NCBI GenBank assembly: GCA_963524305.1
Contig: CAURGH010000001.1
Span: 154,396-218,395, forward strand
DNA: 64,000 nt
Direction of reading: 5' to 3'
Source: JABCPH02 sp963524305
GTDB lineage: Bacteria; Fusobacteriota; Fusobacteriia; Fusobacteriales; Leptotrichiaceae
Below, one piece after another: positions 26,726 through 35,742 of the stretch (positions are counted from its first letter, which is position 1; each line of letters opens with the position of its first letter). Under the pieces are notes generated by a model. The model searched no databases, was not told where the DNA came from, and saw only the letters and a program-made list of their open reading frames with translations. The translations under genes and the position numbers were made by a program.

Positions 26726-26754
26726 ATTTTACTACAAAAGTTCATAAATATCAA
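26726..26754 (-). promoter_or_regulatory. Promoter of mvaS-mvaA
   Basis: On the minus strand, TTGATA (26754-26749), 17 bases, TAAAAT (26731-26726). It lies about 80 bases before the mvaS start, in the 244-base divergent gap shared with mreC. Confidence 0.6.
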
Positions 26755-26808
26755 ATGAATATTTTTAGAAAATAATAAAAAAAAACTCAGTTTAAAGTCG
26801 TTTCTACA

Positions 26809-26837
26809 TTTACAAAGTAATAAAAATATAGTATAAT
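26809..26837 (+). promoter_or_regulatory. Promoter upstream of mreC
   Basis: TTTACA at 26809-26814, 17 bases, TATAAT at 26832-26837. It lies 50 bases before the mreC start. Confidence 0.75.
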
Positions 26838-26887
26838 ACTAACTAAAAGTGATTTAAGAAATAAGAAATGGAGGATATTGAGTAAGA

Positions 26888-27790
26888 ATGGGTATAGGTA
26901 AATCTCCTAAAAAAAATCTAGGTAGAAATGTATTAATTATTGCAATTTTAATAACAGTTTTATTTGCTTTTAAAAATAGACTAGCAACGACTTTTAAATT
27001 TGCAGATGGAATGACACAGGCAGTCAATTTTAGGCTTGCTAAAATGAAGGGAATGCTTTATAAGCAAACGTTAAAATTTAAGTCGAGAGTGAATGATATA
27101 AGTTATATAGATGAATATGTAGAAAAAAATAAAACAAGAGATTTTGAATTACAAAAAAATAAAGTTCAAAATATGGAATTAGCAAATTTAAAAATCGAAA
27201 ATGAAAAATTAAGACAAATGTTGGAAATGAGAACGAAACAACCATCTGAGTATATTGCAGCAGATATAGCTTTAGTTGAAAATGGAAGTTCTTCAGACAC
27301 AATATACATAAACAAAGGTAAAAATCAAGGATTATCATTAAATTTACCAGTAATGTATGATGGTTATCTAATTGGAAAAATTTCTAAAATAAATGATGAA
27401 TATTCAGAAGTTATGTTGCTAACAAGTAAAAAATCTAGAATGAGTGTAGTCGTAAATGGAACAGATATGCAAATTTTAAGAGGAAACGGAAATGGAACTT
27501 TTTCAATCTTGAATTATAATGAAAATGTAAATGATAAAACAGTATTTAATATAGAAACTTCAGGAGTAAGTGATATTTTCCCTAAAGGTATAAAAATTGG
27601 AGCATTTAAAATTAGAGATATAAATGCGTTTAAAAAAATGAAGGAAATGAGATTTAAACCAGCATATAATGTGTTTGATATTCAAAGTGTATTAGTGTAT
27701 AAATGGAGTACAAATACTTTAAATACAGAAATAAATAAGAGCGTTGAAGAAGAATTTAAAAAGAATAAAGAAACATCACAGACAAACTAA
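26888..27790 (+). CDS. mreC: Rod shape-determining protein MreC
   Basis: A 300-residue protein with a short basic N-terminus, one membrane segment (about residues 14-30), a coiled coil (about 75-115) and the two beta-barrel MreC domain (DIALVENGSSSDTIYINKGK, then LPVMYDGYLIGKI). It scaffolds the elongasome in the periplasm. mreB and mreD are not adjacent. The next gene is a LolA-like exported protein 64 bases on. Confidence 0.85.
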   Translation: MGIGKSPKKNLGRNVLIIAILITVLFAFKNRLATTFKFADGMTQAVNFRLAKMKGMLYKQTLKFKSRVNDISYIDEYVEKNKTRDFELQKNKVQNMELANLKIENEKLRQMLEMRTKQPSEYIAADIALVENGSSSDTIYINKGKNQGLSLNLPVMYDGYLIGKISKINDEYSEVMLLTSKKSRMSVVVNGTDMQILRGNGNGTFSILNYNENVNDKTVFNIETSGVSDIFPKGIKIGAFKIRDINAFKKMKEMRFKPAYNVFDIQSVLVYKWSTNTLNTEINKSVEEEFKKNKETSQTN

Positions 27791-27854
27791 AGAAAAAATG
27801 AATTGAAATGTGCTAAAATCATAATTAACCAAATAATTATAGAGGTGATAAAGG

Positions 27855-28403
27855 ATGTTAAATGGATTAAAAAGTATTTCAATGGGAAAAAGATTAGTAG
27901 CAATATTTTTACTAATATCAGTGTTTTCTTTTTCTAAAGATTTTTGGGAAAAGAGAAATTTTACAGCGAATGTATCAGAATCGCTAACAATTAATGGATC
28001 GAAAAAAACTAAAAGATACATTATGTCGTATCATAATGGTACAATGAAGTTACAAATTACTGCACCAAGCGTAAACAAAGGAGAAATATACACTTTTACA
28101 GGAAATAGTAAAACTATATATTATCCTTCATTAAAACAAACAGTTAAACAAAAAATACAAAAAGATGAAGCAAATATTTTAGGTGTGTTCAATAAATTAA
28201 GTAAATTAACTTCTAAAAAAACACAAACTAAAGGAAACGACACATTTGTTTTCACTAATAACTGGTTGACTTCAATAAAAAGTGGTGGTGTGACTGTTGG
28301 ATTTAGTGATTATAAAAAAGTCGGGGAATATACATATCCTGCAAAAATATTTGTAACAGATGGTAATTCAAGAGTTGTTTATTATTTGTCTAATTTTAAA
28401 TAA
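27855..28403 (+). CDS. LolA-like exported protein
   Basis: A 182-residue protein with a signal segment (RLVAIFLLISVFSFS) and a mature part made of beta-strand-like repeats (FTANVSESLTINGSKKTKRY, then MKLQITAPSVNKGEIYTFTG). That arrangement resembles LolA/outer-membrane lipoprotein sorting proteins, which carry lipid chains across the periplasm. The similarity is by pattern only, so the call is tentative. A Lol-type ABC transporter is encoded about 4 kb downstream. Start set by TAGAGGTGATAAAGG. Confidence 0.6.
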   Translation: MLNGLKSISMGKRLVAIFLLISVFSFSKDFWEKRNFTANVSESLTINGSKKTKRYIMSYHNGTMKLQITAPSVNKGEIYTFTGNSKTIYYPSLKQTVKQKIQKDEANILGVFNKLSKLTSKKTQTKGNDTFVFTNNWLTSIKSGGVTVGFSDYKKVGEYTYPAKIFVTDGNSRVVYYLSNFK

Positions 28404-28482
28404 AAATAAAATCAGAGATTTTTGATTGAAATACAATTATGGAAATTTGAAAAATTAATTGAAAGATTACAAAAAATTAATT

Positions 28483-29163
28483 ATGAAAAAATTAAAAGTA
28501 AAAGGGTTAATATTGAAAAAAAAGGAAGTAGGAGAAGCAAATTTACTGATAATGATTTTTAGTCAGGAATACGGGAAGTTAGTAGGAATGGCATATGGAA
28601 TTAGAAAATCAAAAAAAAGAAATATTGCTTCTTTAAATCCTTTAAATATAGTTGAAATGTTAATAACTGAAAAAAATAATTATCACATTATTGATGACAC
28701 AGAAACTATAAAAGTTTTTAATAATATAACTAAAAATATCGAAAAATTAGAAATAGCACTATATATTTTAGATGGTGTTGAGAAAATATATGATTTGAGT
28801 TATGAAAATCATATATTTTTTGATAAAATTTTAGAAATTTTAGATTATATTGATGGAATTGAAAGTATGACAGAAGAATATAAATATTATATTGGCGTAT
28901 CGTTTTTACGTAGAATAATGATTGAACATGGAATTTATGATAAAATGGAATTGAAAAAAATTTTAGGTGAAAAATTGGGAAAAGTGTATGATAATCTAGT
29001 AAAAATAAATGGAAAAAATTCTAGTGATTTGAAAAAAATTCAAAATGAATTGAAAAAATATTCAAAAGCGTTAAAAAAAATTACATATTTTTTTGAAAAA
29101 TACATAAATATAAATTTACAAGTACATTTAGAAATAAAAAAATTCGTTGTGGAGGGAATATAG
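28483..29163 (+). CDS. recO: DNA repair protein RecO
   Basis: Loads RecA with RecF/RecR in recombinational repair. The N-terminal OB-fold reads VKGLILKKKEVGEANLLIMI, then GKLVGMAYGIRKSKKRN, the usual RecO start. The C-terminal zinc cysteines of many RecO proteins are absent. I start at the ATG at 28483; a TTG 24 bases upstream extends the frame but neither has a strong ribosome binding site. Length is about 226 residues. The PTS gene begins directly after the stop. Confidence 0.82.
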   Translation: MKKLKVKGLILKKKEVGEANLLIMIFSQEYGKLVGMAYGIRKSKKRNIASLNPLNIVEMLITEKNNYHIIDDTETIKVFNNITKNIEKLEIALYILDGVEKIYDLSYENHIFFDKILEILDYIDGIESMTEEYKYYIGVSFLRRIMIEHGIYDKMELKKILGEKLGKVYDNLVKINGKNSSDLKKIQNELKKYSKALKKITYFFEKYININLQVHLEIKKFVVEGI

Positions 29164-29634
29164 ATGTCGACAAATAACATTACTGATTATATTAAGGTGA
29201 AGACAATCAATTTAGATTTAAAAGGAAAAACTAAAAATGCTGTAATTAAAGAGCTTTATGAAGGTTTAAAACAAACAAATATAATAAAAAATTCAGAATT
29301 AGGTTTGAATGATATTTTTTCAAGAGAAGAAATGGGTACTACAGGAATTGGGAAAGAGGTAGCAGTTCCCCATGCCAAAACGACAACAGTTGATGAGTTA
29401 ATTATAACCATAGGAATTTCAAAAACTGGTGTTGAGTATGGTACACTAGAAGACGAAAAAGAAAAAGTGAAAATAATTTTTATGTTCTTATGTCCAATTG
29501 ATAATACAAAAGAATATTTGAGAGTTCTAGCAAGAATTTCTAGAGTGATAAAAGAAGATAAATTTAGAGAAAATTTATTAAAGGCTAAGACACAAGAAGA
29601 AATCATGGAAATAATTAAGAGTGAAGAGGTTTAA
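29164..29634 (+). CDS. PTS EIIA domain protein (fructose/nitrogen type)
   Basis: A single-domain EIIA of 156 residues. The phosphorylatable His is residue 70 in GIGKEVAVPHAKT, with downstream KVKIIFMFLCP and LRVLARISRVIKEDKFRENL as in fructose-type (PTS EIIA type 2) and PtsN proteins. With no EIIB or EIIC next to it, a regulatory PtsN-like role is as likely as sugar uptake. It abuts recO and precedes nrdR by six bases, so the three are probably co-transcribed. Confidence 0.88.
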   Translation: MSTNNITDYIKVKTINLDLKGKTKNAVIKELYEGLKQTNIIKNSELGLNDIFSREEMGTTGIGKEVAVPHAKTTTVDELIITIGISKTGVEYGTLEDEKEKVKIIFMFLCPIDNTKEYLRVLARISRVIKEDKFRENLLKAKTQEEIMEIIKSEEV

Positions 29635-29640
29635 AAATAT

Positions 29641-30117
29641 ATGAAATGTCCATATTGTGGTAGTGATAATACTAAAGTTATTGATAGTAGATCTTATTCG
29701 GATGGAAATTCGATAAAAAGACGTAGAGAGTGTGAGGAATGTCAAAAAAGATTTACGACTCACGAGAAAGTTGTAGATTTGACACTTTTTGTTATAAAGA
29801 AAAATGGAGAAAAGCAACTTTATTCAAGGGAAAAGGTTTATAATGGGATAATTAGAGCTTTAGAAAAGAGAAATATAAATATGGAGAAAATTGAGGAAAT
29901 TTTGGATAAATTAGAAAGAGAAATTTTGACAAATTTTTCTGGTGAGATTAAGTCTAGTCAGTTAGGTGATAAAATCGTTTCATATTTGTTGGATTTGGAT
30001 GAAGTGGCTTATGTCAGATTTGCATCAGTTTATAAAAAATTTGATAATTTAGACAGTTTTGTCAAAGAAATTGAAAAAATAAAAAATGAGAAAAATATTA
30101 AAGGGAAAATGAAATAG
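29641..30117 (+). CDS. nrdR: Transcriptional repressor NrdR
   Basis: Zinc-finger plus ATP-cone repressor of ribonucleotide reductase genes. The four zinc ligands are Cys3, Cys6, Cys31 and Cys34 (CPYC and CEEC), followed by the ATP-cone (FVIKKNGEKQLYSREKVYNG). Length 158 residues is normal. Start six bases after the PTS gene, with GAAGAGGTTTAAAAAT as ribosome binding site. Confidence 0.96.
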   Translation: MKCPYCGSDNTKVIDSRSYSDGNSIKRRRECEECQKRFTTHEKVVDLTLFVIKKNGEKQLYSREKVYNGIIRALEKRNINMEKIEEILDKLEREILTNFSGEIKSSQLGDKIVSYLLDLDEVAYVRFASVYKKFDNLDSFVKEIEKIKNEKNIKGKMK

Positions 30118-30249
30118 TAAATATAATAAAATATACAGAAAATATGTGTTGGTTGTAATAAGAATTAATTATTGAAAAGTTTTAAAAGTCTATTTTGAGG
30201 AATTTTATAAAAGTAATTTTGAATGAAAAAAAGGAGAGAAAATATAAAT

Positions 30250-30522
30250 ATGAATAAAAAAACATTTATTGGTTTAAATGCTTTCGTAGCTTTACTTTTA
30301 GCATGGTTTGCTTTTCAAATGTATGATATAAATCAAAAAAAAGAGAAAGTAAAAAAAGAATTAAATGAAGTAAAACAACAATTAATTGTTTATGAAAATA
30401 AAAAAAAGGCTTTGGAAGATAATCAAAAAAATCTTAATAATAGTGATAAAACAGAAAAATTAGCACGTGAAGTTTATAATTTAAAAAGGAAAGGGGAAAC
30501 AACTTATAAAATCATTGAATAA
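30250..30522 (+). CDS. Septum formation initiator FtsB/DivIC-like protein
   Basis: A 90-residue bitopic protein with one membrane helix (TFIGLNAFVALLLAWFAFQM), a Lys/Glu-rich coiled coil and the C-terminal TEKLAREVYNLKRKGETTY, which matches the FtsB/DivIC consensus AR-x-x-x-x-x-x-x-GE. It would act in the divisome with FtsL/FtsQ homologues. I start at 30250, 11 bases after AAGGAGAG; an ATG at 30223 precedes that binding site and is unlikely. Confidence 0.8.
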   Translation: MNKKTFIGLNAFVALLLAWFAFQMYDINQKKEKVKKELNEVKQQLIVYENKKKALEDNQKNLNNSDKTEKLAREVYNLKRKGETTYKIIE

Positions 30523-30570
30523 TCGAATAGAATAGTAAAAAAATAACTTTGTTTTTATAGGAGATTTATT

Positions 30571-31083
30571 ATGGAAAATTTGTTTGATATGTCAACTTTT
30601 GAAAAAAATTTTAAAGATTACAAAATAGAAGGTGAAATTGATAAATATACTTTTAGGACAAGTAAAAAATATATGATTTCATCGTCTATTTTTTTTATAG
30701 TACTAACGGGAACTGCTGTGTATTCGTTGTATAAACAGTTTATGGGATTGGAAAAAATGTCGGCAATAAAGATAATTTTGGGAGTAATTTTATTACTTTA
30801 TGTTATTATTTCTACGATAGTTTTGGTGGGATATAAGTTAACAGTTGATAAAAATGAAATTGCTAATTCGAGAGTGCGAGTGAAATTATCTGATGTGAAA
30901 GCTCTTTTTGTAAAAATTGATAAAGTGAAAGGGCAAAAATTTGAGCGTGTTTTGGAAGTGATAACAAAAGATAAAAGAAGTATAAAATTTATTTTGAATA
31001 TTGATAATCCGTTGTTATTTTTAAAACTTGTAGAAAAAAGATCGGGTGCGAAAATTGAGTTTGAGAATGGGAAAAAAATGTAG
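30571..31083 (+). CDS. Membrane protein with PH-like tail, unknown
   Basis: A 170-residue protein with two membrane helices (about residues 34-54 and 64-90) followed by a beta-rich cytoplasmic tail (YKLTVDKNEIANSRVRVKLS onward) of the sort seen in PH-like (bPH) membrane proteins. I do not recognise a named family. It lies 48 bases after the FtsB-like gene and 16 before the protease, probably in one transcript. Confidence 0.7.
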   Translation: MENLFDMSTFEKNFKDYKIEGEIDKYTFRTSKKYMISSSIFFIVLTGTAVYSLYKQFMGLEKMSAIKIILGVILLLYVIISTIVLVGYKLTVDKNEIANSRVRVKLSDVKALFVKIDKVKGQKFERVLEVITKDKRSIKFILNIDNPLLFLKLVEKRSGAKIEFENGKKM

Positions 31084-31099
31084 GAAAATAGGAGGTAAG

Positions 31100-32545
31100 A
31101 TGAAGATAAAAAAAGTAATTCTAATGGGATTTTTTATGTGTGTGATGACTGTCTTTTCAGCTGAAAGTTCAGTTAGTAAGGCATTAGTAAAAGTTTATGC
31201 GGCACATCAATCGTACAATTATAGTGCACCTTGGCAATATGGTCAGAGCTTTAATTCTACGGCAACAGGTTTTATAATTGAGGGAAACAAGATTATTACG
31301 AATGCTCATGCAGTGATAAATGCAAAATTTTTGCAGATAAGAAAAGAGGGGGATTCTAAAAAATATGAAGCCAAAGTTAAATTTGTGTCGGAAGAATATG
31401 ATTTAGCTTTAGTTGAAGTGGATGATAAAGATTTTTTTAAAGGTACGACCTCGTTAACTTTAGGAAATTTGCCGAGCATTCAGGAAAAAGTAGTTGTTTA
31501 TGGATATCCTTTGGGTGGAGATAAATTGAGTACAACGCAAGGGATAGTTTCTAGAATGGAGCATAATACGTATACATTGACAAATGAGAGATTTTTGATT
31601 GGACAAACGGATGCTGCGATAAATAGTGGGAATAGTGGAGGTCCTGTTACAAATAATGGAAAGGTAGTAGGAGTTGCTTTTGCGGGAATTACAAATGCTG
31701 ATAATATTGGATATTTTATACCAGTGAATATTTTGAAAAACTTTTTGAATGATGTAAAGGATGAAAATTATGATGGACCTCCAAGATTAGGAATTCAGTG
31801 GAGTGCACTTGAAAGTCTGGCACATAGAAAAATGTTGGGATTACCTAATGATTCAAAAGGTGTGCTAATAAAAAAAGTATTTAAAAATTCGCCTTTTGAG
31901 GGAGTTCTTCAAAAAGATGATGTTTTATTAAAATTAGATAATAAATGGATTGAATCTGATGGAACAGTTGAATTTAGACCTAATGAAAAAACGGATTTCT
32001 CTTATATTAATCAACAAAAGAATTTTGGAGATATGTTGAGTTATGAAATTGTAAGAAATAAGAAAAAAATAACAGGATCAGTTAAGTTAAATAGTAAAAA
32101 TATTAGATATAGTGTTGTGACGGAAGTTAAAATTCAGACACCACCGTCATATTTTGTGTATGGGGGATTGGTTTTCGAGCCATTGACAAACAATTATTTG
32201 ACATTGTTAAAAGAATCGAAAGGTGAAGTACCACCTGTTTATGAGAAAGAAGATACTTATAAAGATTATGATCAATTAGTTATTTTGACGAGTGTATTGC
32301 CATTTGATGTAAATTTAGGGTATTCCGAATTAGAAAACGTGATAATTTTGAAAATAAATGGTGAGAAATATAAAAATTTCAAAGATTTTGTGCAAAAATT
32401 AAGAAAAGTAAATTCGGAATTTGTAATATTGGAAACAGAAAAAGGGGATGAAATTGTTTTGGATAGAGCAAAAGTTGAGGCACAAAAAGAAGATTTGATG
32501 AGAAATTATAATGTCACATCAGAAATGTCTGATGATGTAAAATAG
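31100..32545 (+). CDS. Deg/HtrA-type trypsin-like serine protease with PDZ domain
   Basis: A 481-residue exported protein with a signal peptide (about residues 1-21, ending VFSAES). The catalytic triad is His70 (ITNAHAV), Asp101 (EEYDLALVEVD) and Ser179 (NSGNSGGPV). A PDZ-like region follows around residues 240-340 and a second around 400-460. This layout (long C-terminus) resembles the plant-like Deg proteases more than classical DegP. Its site is the periplasm. I start at 31100 behind AGGAGGTAAG; a longer frame overlaps the previous gene without a binding site. Confidence 0.88.
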   Translation: MKIKKVILMGFFMCVMTVFSAESSVSKALVKVYAAHQSYNYSAPWQYGQSFNSTATGFIIEGNKIITNAHAVINAKFLQIRKEGDSKKYEAKVKFVSEEYDLALVEVDDKDFFKGTTSLTLGNLPSIQEKVVVYGYPLGGDKLSTTQGIVSRMEHNTYTLTNERFLIGQTDAAINSGNSGGPVTNNGKVVGVAFAGITNADNIGYFIPVNILKNFLNDVKDENYDGPPRLGIQWSALESLAHRKMLGLPNDSKGVLIKKVFKNSPFEGVLQKDDVLLKLDNKWIESDGTVEFRPNEKTDFSYINQQKNFGDMLSYEIVRNKKKITGSVKLNSKNIRYSVVTEVKIQTPPSYFVYGGLVFEPLTNNYLTLLKESKGEVPPVYEKEDTYKDYDQLVILTSVLPFDVNLGYSELENVIILKINGEKYKNFKDFVQKLRKVNSEFVILETEKGDEIVLDRAKVEAQKEDLMRNYNVTSEMSDDVK

Positions 32546-32582
32546 AAATAAAAAATGATAGAAAGGAGAGTTTAAGGCAAAA

Positions 32583-33749
32583 ATGGTAGAGTTTTTTATA
32601 GCTTGGAGACATGTTGTTGAGAGAAAATTTCAAAGTATTTTTTCTATTTTAGGTGTAGGAATTGCAGTTACAGTATTTGTTGTATCACTTACGATTTCTA
32701 ATGGATTGAATAAAAATATGATAAACACTCTTTTGACTTTGAGTCCACATATTTTGGTAAAAAGTAAAAAAGACGCTTTTTTTGAAAATTATAATAGTGT
32801 GATTAACAATACAAAGGGAATAAAAGAGGTAACAGCAGTTATTCCTCAAATTAATAGTCAGTCAATCTTGAAATATAAGGGATTTGCAAAAGGGGTTCTT
32901 GCAAAAGGAATGACAGCTGAGAATGTAAAAAAAGATCTAAAATTAAGAATTTTAAATGGGAATAATAATATTTCTGAGTTAAATTCGGTGTTAATTGGAG
33001 AAGAATTATCGAAGGAAATGAATGTAAAAGTAGGACAGGAGATAAGTCTAGTTTCTGCTGAAAATAAAGAAGTAAAATTGATTGTAAGAGGGATTTTTAA
33101 AACAGGTTTTTTGGATTATGATTCAAATTTAGTCGTGGTGCCTTTGAAAACAATGCAAATTATGAGTGAAAGAGGAGAAGTTGCTACTGAAGTTGGTATT
33201 ATAACTGCGAATCCTCAAAAGGTAGATAAAGTTTTTGAAAAAGTTATAGCGAACTTGCCAAGTAAAGATTTTGGTGCAATAACTTGGAAAAAATTAAATG
33301 AAAATTTATTACATGCGGTTCAATTTGAAAAATATGTGTTAATTGCAATATTAAGTTTGCTATTATTAGTCGCTTCGTTTGCTGTGTCGGTTATTTTAAA
33401 TATGATTGTTAGAGAAAAAATTAAAGATATTGGAATTCTAAAGTCAATTGGATATACAAATTCTAATATTAGAAAAATATTCACGATAGAAGGGCTAATT
33501 ATAGGAATTTCAGGAATAGTATTTTCAATGATTTTTTCTCCATTAGTGTTAATTTTATTAAAAGAATTATTTAAAATATATATGGCATCAGGAAAATATT
33601 ATTATTTAGATGAGTTGCCATTGTATATTTCTTCAGGAGAAATTTCAGCAATATATATTGTAACTTTCTTTATAGTGTTTATTTCTACAATTTATCCAGC
33701 ATCTAGAGCTGCAAAAATGAAACCTGTGGAGGCATTGAAATATGAATAA
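32583..33749 (+). CDS. FtsX/MacB-type ABC transporter permease (LolC/E-like)
   Basis: A 388-residue permease with one N-terminal helix (FQSIFSILGVGIAVTVFVVS), a periplasmic MacB-core domain and three C-terminal helices of the FtsX fold (from about residue 255). The start FFIAWRHVVERK and the PVEALKYE end match LolC/LolE-type proteins, which extract lipoproteins from the inner membrane. A single permease, rather than two, suggests a homodimer. Its stop overlaps the ATPase start by eight bases. Other MacB-like exporters cannot be excluded. Confidence 0.8.
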   Translation: MVEFFIAWRHVVERKFQSIFSILGVGIAVTVFVVSLTISNGLNKNMINTLLTLSPHILVKSKKDAFFENYNSVINNTKGIKEVTAVIPQINSQSILKYKGFAKGVLAKGMTAENVKKDLKLRILNGNNNISELNSVLIGEELSKEMNVKVGQEISLVSAENKEVKLIVRGIFKTGFLDYDSNLVVVPLKTMQIMSERGEVATEVGIITANPQKVDKVFEKVIANLPSKDFGAITWKKLNENLLHAVQFEKYVLIAILSLLLLVASFAVSVILNMIVREKIKDIGILKSIGYTNSNIRKIFTIEGLIIGISGIVFSMIFSPLVLILLKELFKIYMASGKYYYLDELPLYISSGEISAIYIVTFFIVFISTIYPASRAAKMKPVEALKYE

Positions 33750-34446
33750 AAAGATTTTAGAATTGAAGAATGTGAGTAAGATATATAAAACGAAGGCTGA
33801 AGAAATTCATGTGTTAAAAAATATAAATTTAACATTTAACAGTGGAGATTTTGTGTCAATTCAGGGGAAATCTGGAAGTGGAAAAACTTCATTATTGAAT
33901 ATTCTTGGATTACTTGATGTTCCAACAAGTGGAGATGTTTTGATTGATGAAAAAAAAGTAAATATGAAGGATGAAAGATTAAAAAATATTTTGAGAAATA
34001 GAAAAATAGGATTCGTATTTCAATTTCATTATTTGCTTAATGAATTTACAGCGATTGAAAATGTTATGATGCCAGCATTGGTTAATAAAAATATGACAAG
34101 AGATAAGGCTAAAAAAAGAGCAAAAGAATTGTTGAAAATGGTGGATTTAGGTCACAGGATAAATCATAAGCCAAATGAATTATCAGGTGGAGAAAAACAA
34201 AGAGTAGCAATTGCTAGGGCGATGATTAATAATCCTGAAATGATATTGGCTGACGAACCAACAGGAAATTTGGATACGGAAACTAGTAATGTGATAAATG
34301 AGTTATTTAAAAAGATTAGTAAAGAAGAAAATCAAGCGATAATAATTGTTACACACAGTTTGGAATTGGCGAATATGGCTACGTATAAATATAAAATTGA
34401 AAATGGTGAATTTAATATGATTTTGCCAACATTGAGTACATATTAA
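33742..34446 (+). CDS. ABC transporter ATP-binding protein (LolD/MacB-like)
   Basis: A 234-residue ATPase with Walker A GKSGSGKTS, Q-loop VFQFHYLLNEFTAIENVMMP, signature LSGGEKQRVAIARA and Walker B ILADEPTGNLD. The NEFTAIENV segment and length are typical of LolD/MacB/FtsE-type ATPases. With the permease it would form a Lol-like complex. The start lies in the permease tail, indicating coupling. dinB starts about 18 bases after its stop. Confidence 0.9.
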   Translation: MNKKILELKNVSKIYKTKAEEIHVLKNINLTFNSGDFVSIQGKSGSGKTSLLNILGLLDVPTSGDVLIDEKKVNMKDERLKNILRNRKIGFVFQFHYLLNEFTAIENVMMPALVNKNMTRDKAKKRAKELLKMVDLGHRINHKPNELSGGEKQRVAIARAMINNPEMILADEPTGNLDTETSNVINELFKKISKEENQAIIIVTHSLELANMATYKYKIENGEFNMILPTLSTY

Positions 34447-34464
34447 AATTATGGATTGAATGAG

Positions 34465-35544
34465 ATGAATAAAAAAATATATTTGCATTATGATATGGAT
34501 GCTTTTTTTGCATCAGTAGAGCAGAGAGATAATCCTAGGTTGCGAGGAATACCAATAGCTGTTGGGTATGGAGTGGTGACGACAGCAAGTTATGAAGCAA
34601 GAAAATATGGTGTGAAATCTGCAATGCCTGTAGTAGAAGCAAAAAGATTATGTCCAAATTTGACCTTAGTTAGAATTGATAAAGAAAAATATTTTAGAAT
34701 TGGAAGAGAAATTCAAAATTTAATAAAAAGATTTACGGATAAGTATGAATTTACTTCGGTAGATGAGGGATATATTGATATTACTGAATTTATAAAAAAT
34801 AATAATATAGAAAAGTTTGTTAGGCGATTTAAAGAATATATTTTTAAAAATGTGGGATTAACTTGTTCTGTTGGGATAGGTTTTAGCAAGGTTAGTGCTA
34901 AAATTGCGAGTGATATCAATAAACCGAATGGATATTTTATTTTTTGGAATAGAGAGCAATTTGTAGAATATTTGAAAGATAAAGAATTAGGAATAATTCC
35001 AGGAATTGGAAAGAAAACTCGAGAAACATTGAAAATGTTTAAAGTTGAGAATGGAAAAGATTTACATAGTTTTGGTAAATTCGATTTGATAAATAAGTTT
35101 GGTAATGTAAAGGGAGAGTTTTTGTATAATGTGGTTAGAGGATTGCATGTTTCTGAAATTAATAATGCTAGGAAAAGGCAGTCGTATGGACGAGAAGTGA
35201 CTTTTAATCATTCGATTAACGATGTTCTTGAATTGGAAGATGAATTGAAAAAGCAATCAAAAATCTTGAGTGAGAAATTAAAAGAGAAAAAAGAATTTAT
35301 AAAAACGGTTACATTAAAAATAAGGTATTCAAACTTTGTTACGCATACGAAGGCAAAGAGGCTAAAAAACGCAACGAATGATTATAAACAAATTGCTAAT
35401 ATTGCGATTGAAAGTTTTAGATCCTTAGAGAAAAAGAATGAAGTTAGATTAATTGGAGTTCAATTAAGTTCGATAACTAAAACGAATATTGTCCAGTTGA
35501 CATTTGATGACTTGGAATTTATGAAAGAAGGAGAAGAGGATTAA
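34465..35544 (+). CDS. dinB: DNA polymerase IV
   Basis: Y-family translesion polymerase, 359 residues from the ATG at 34465. The catalytic acids are Asp10 (YDMDAFFASVEQ), Asp100 and Glu101 (FTSVDEGYID). The helix-hairpin-helix (GIIPGIGKKTRETL) and the little-finger domain follow. The C-terminus has no obvious beta-clamp motif beyond QLTFDDL. The ribosome binding site is weak (GGATTG). A TTG nine bases upstream is the only alternative. Confidence 0.95.
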   Translation: MNKKIYLHYDMDAFFASVEQRDNPRLRGIPIAVGYGVVTTASYEARKYGVKSAMPVVEAKRLCPNLTLVRIDKEKYFRIGREIQNLIKRFTDKYEFTSVDEGYIDITEFIKNNNIEKFVRRFKEYIFKNVGLTCSVGIGFSKVSAKIASDINKPNGYFIFWNREQFVEYLKDKELGIIPGIGKKTRETLKMFKVENGKDLHSFGKFDLINKFGNVKGEFLYNVVRGLHVSEINNARKRQSYGREVTFNHSINDVLELEDELKKQSKILSEKLKEKKEFIKTVTLKIRYSNFVTHTKAKRLKNATNDYKQIANIAIESFRSLEKKNEVRLIGVQLSSITKTNIVQLTFDDLEFMKEGEED

Positions 35545-35547
35545 CAA

Positions 35548-35697
35548 ATGGAATTTTATAAAAAATTGGTAATTAAAATATTGGAGAGGAGTTCGCTAGG
35601 AGAAGATAATCCGTTATTGAAAAAATTAAAGTCAGGTTATGATTTATCTCAAAGGGAAATGACGGAGTTAGAGGAACTCTTTGATTCATTAATTTAG
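35548..35697 (+). CDS. 49-residue microprotein, unknown
   Basis: An open frame starting three bases after the dinB stop, with GGAGAAGAGGA at the end of dinB as an excellent ribosome binding site. It encodes MEFYKKLVIKILERSSLGED, then a Leu/Lys/Glu-rich stretch, ending LEELFDSLI. It is predicted to be mostly helical and acidic at the C-terminus. It sits between dinB and pepD in a clear co-directional run. I do not recognise it. Confidence 0.6.
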   Translation: MEFYKKLVIKILERSSLGEDNPLLKKLKSGYDLSQREMTELEELFDSLI

Positions 35698-35742
35698 TAA
35701 AAAAAAAGCAAAAATATAGAAAAGCAGAAAGAAGGTAGAAAA

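Noticed and set aside
28404..28458. Possible terminator after the LolA-like gene (AATCA...TGATT)
   Set aside because: Only five pairs with no proper T-run; too weak to list.
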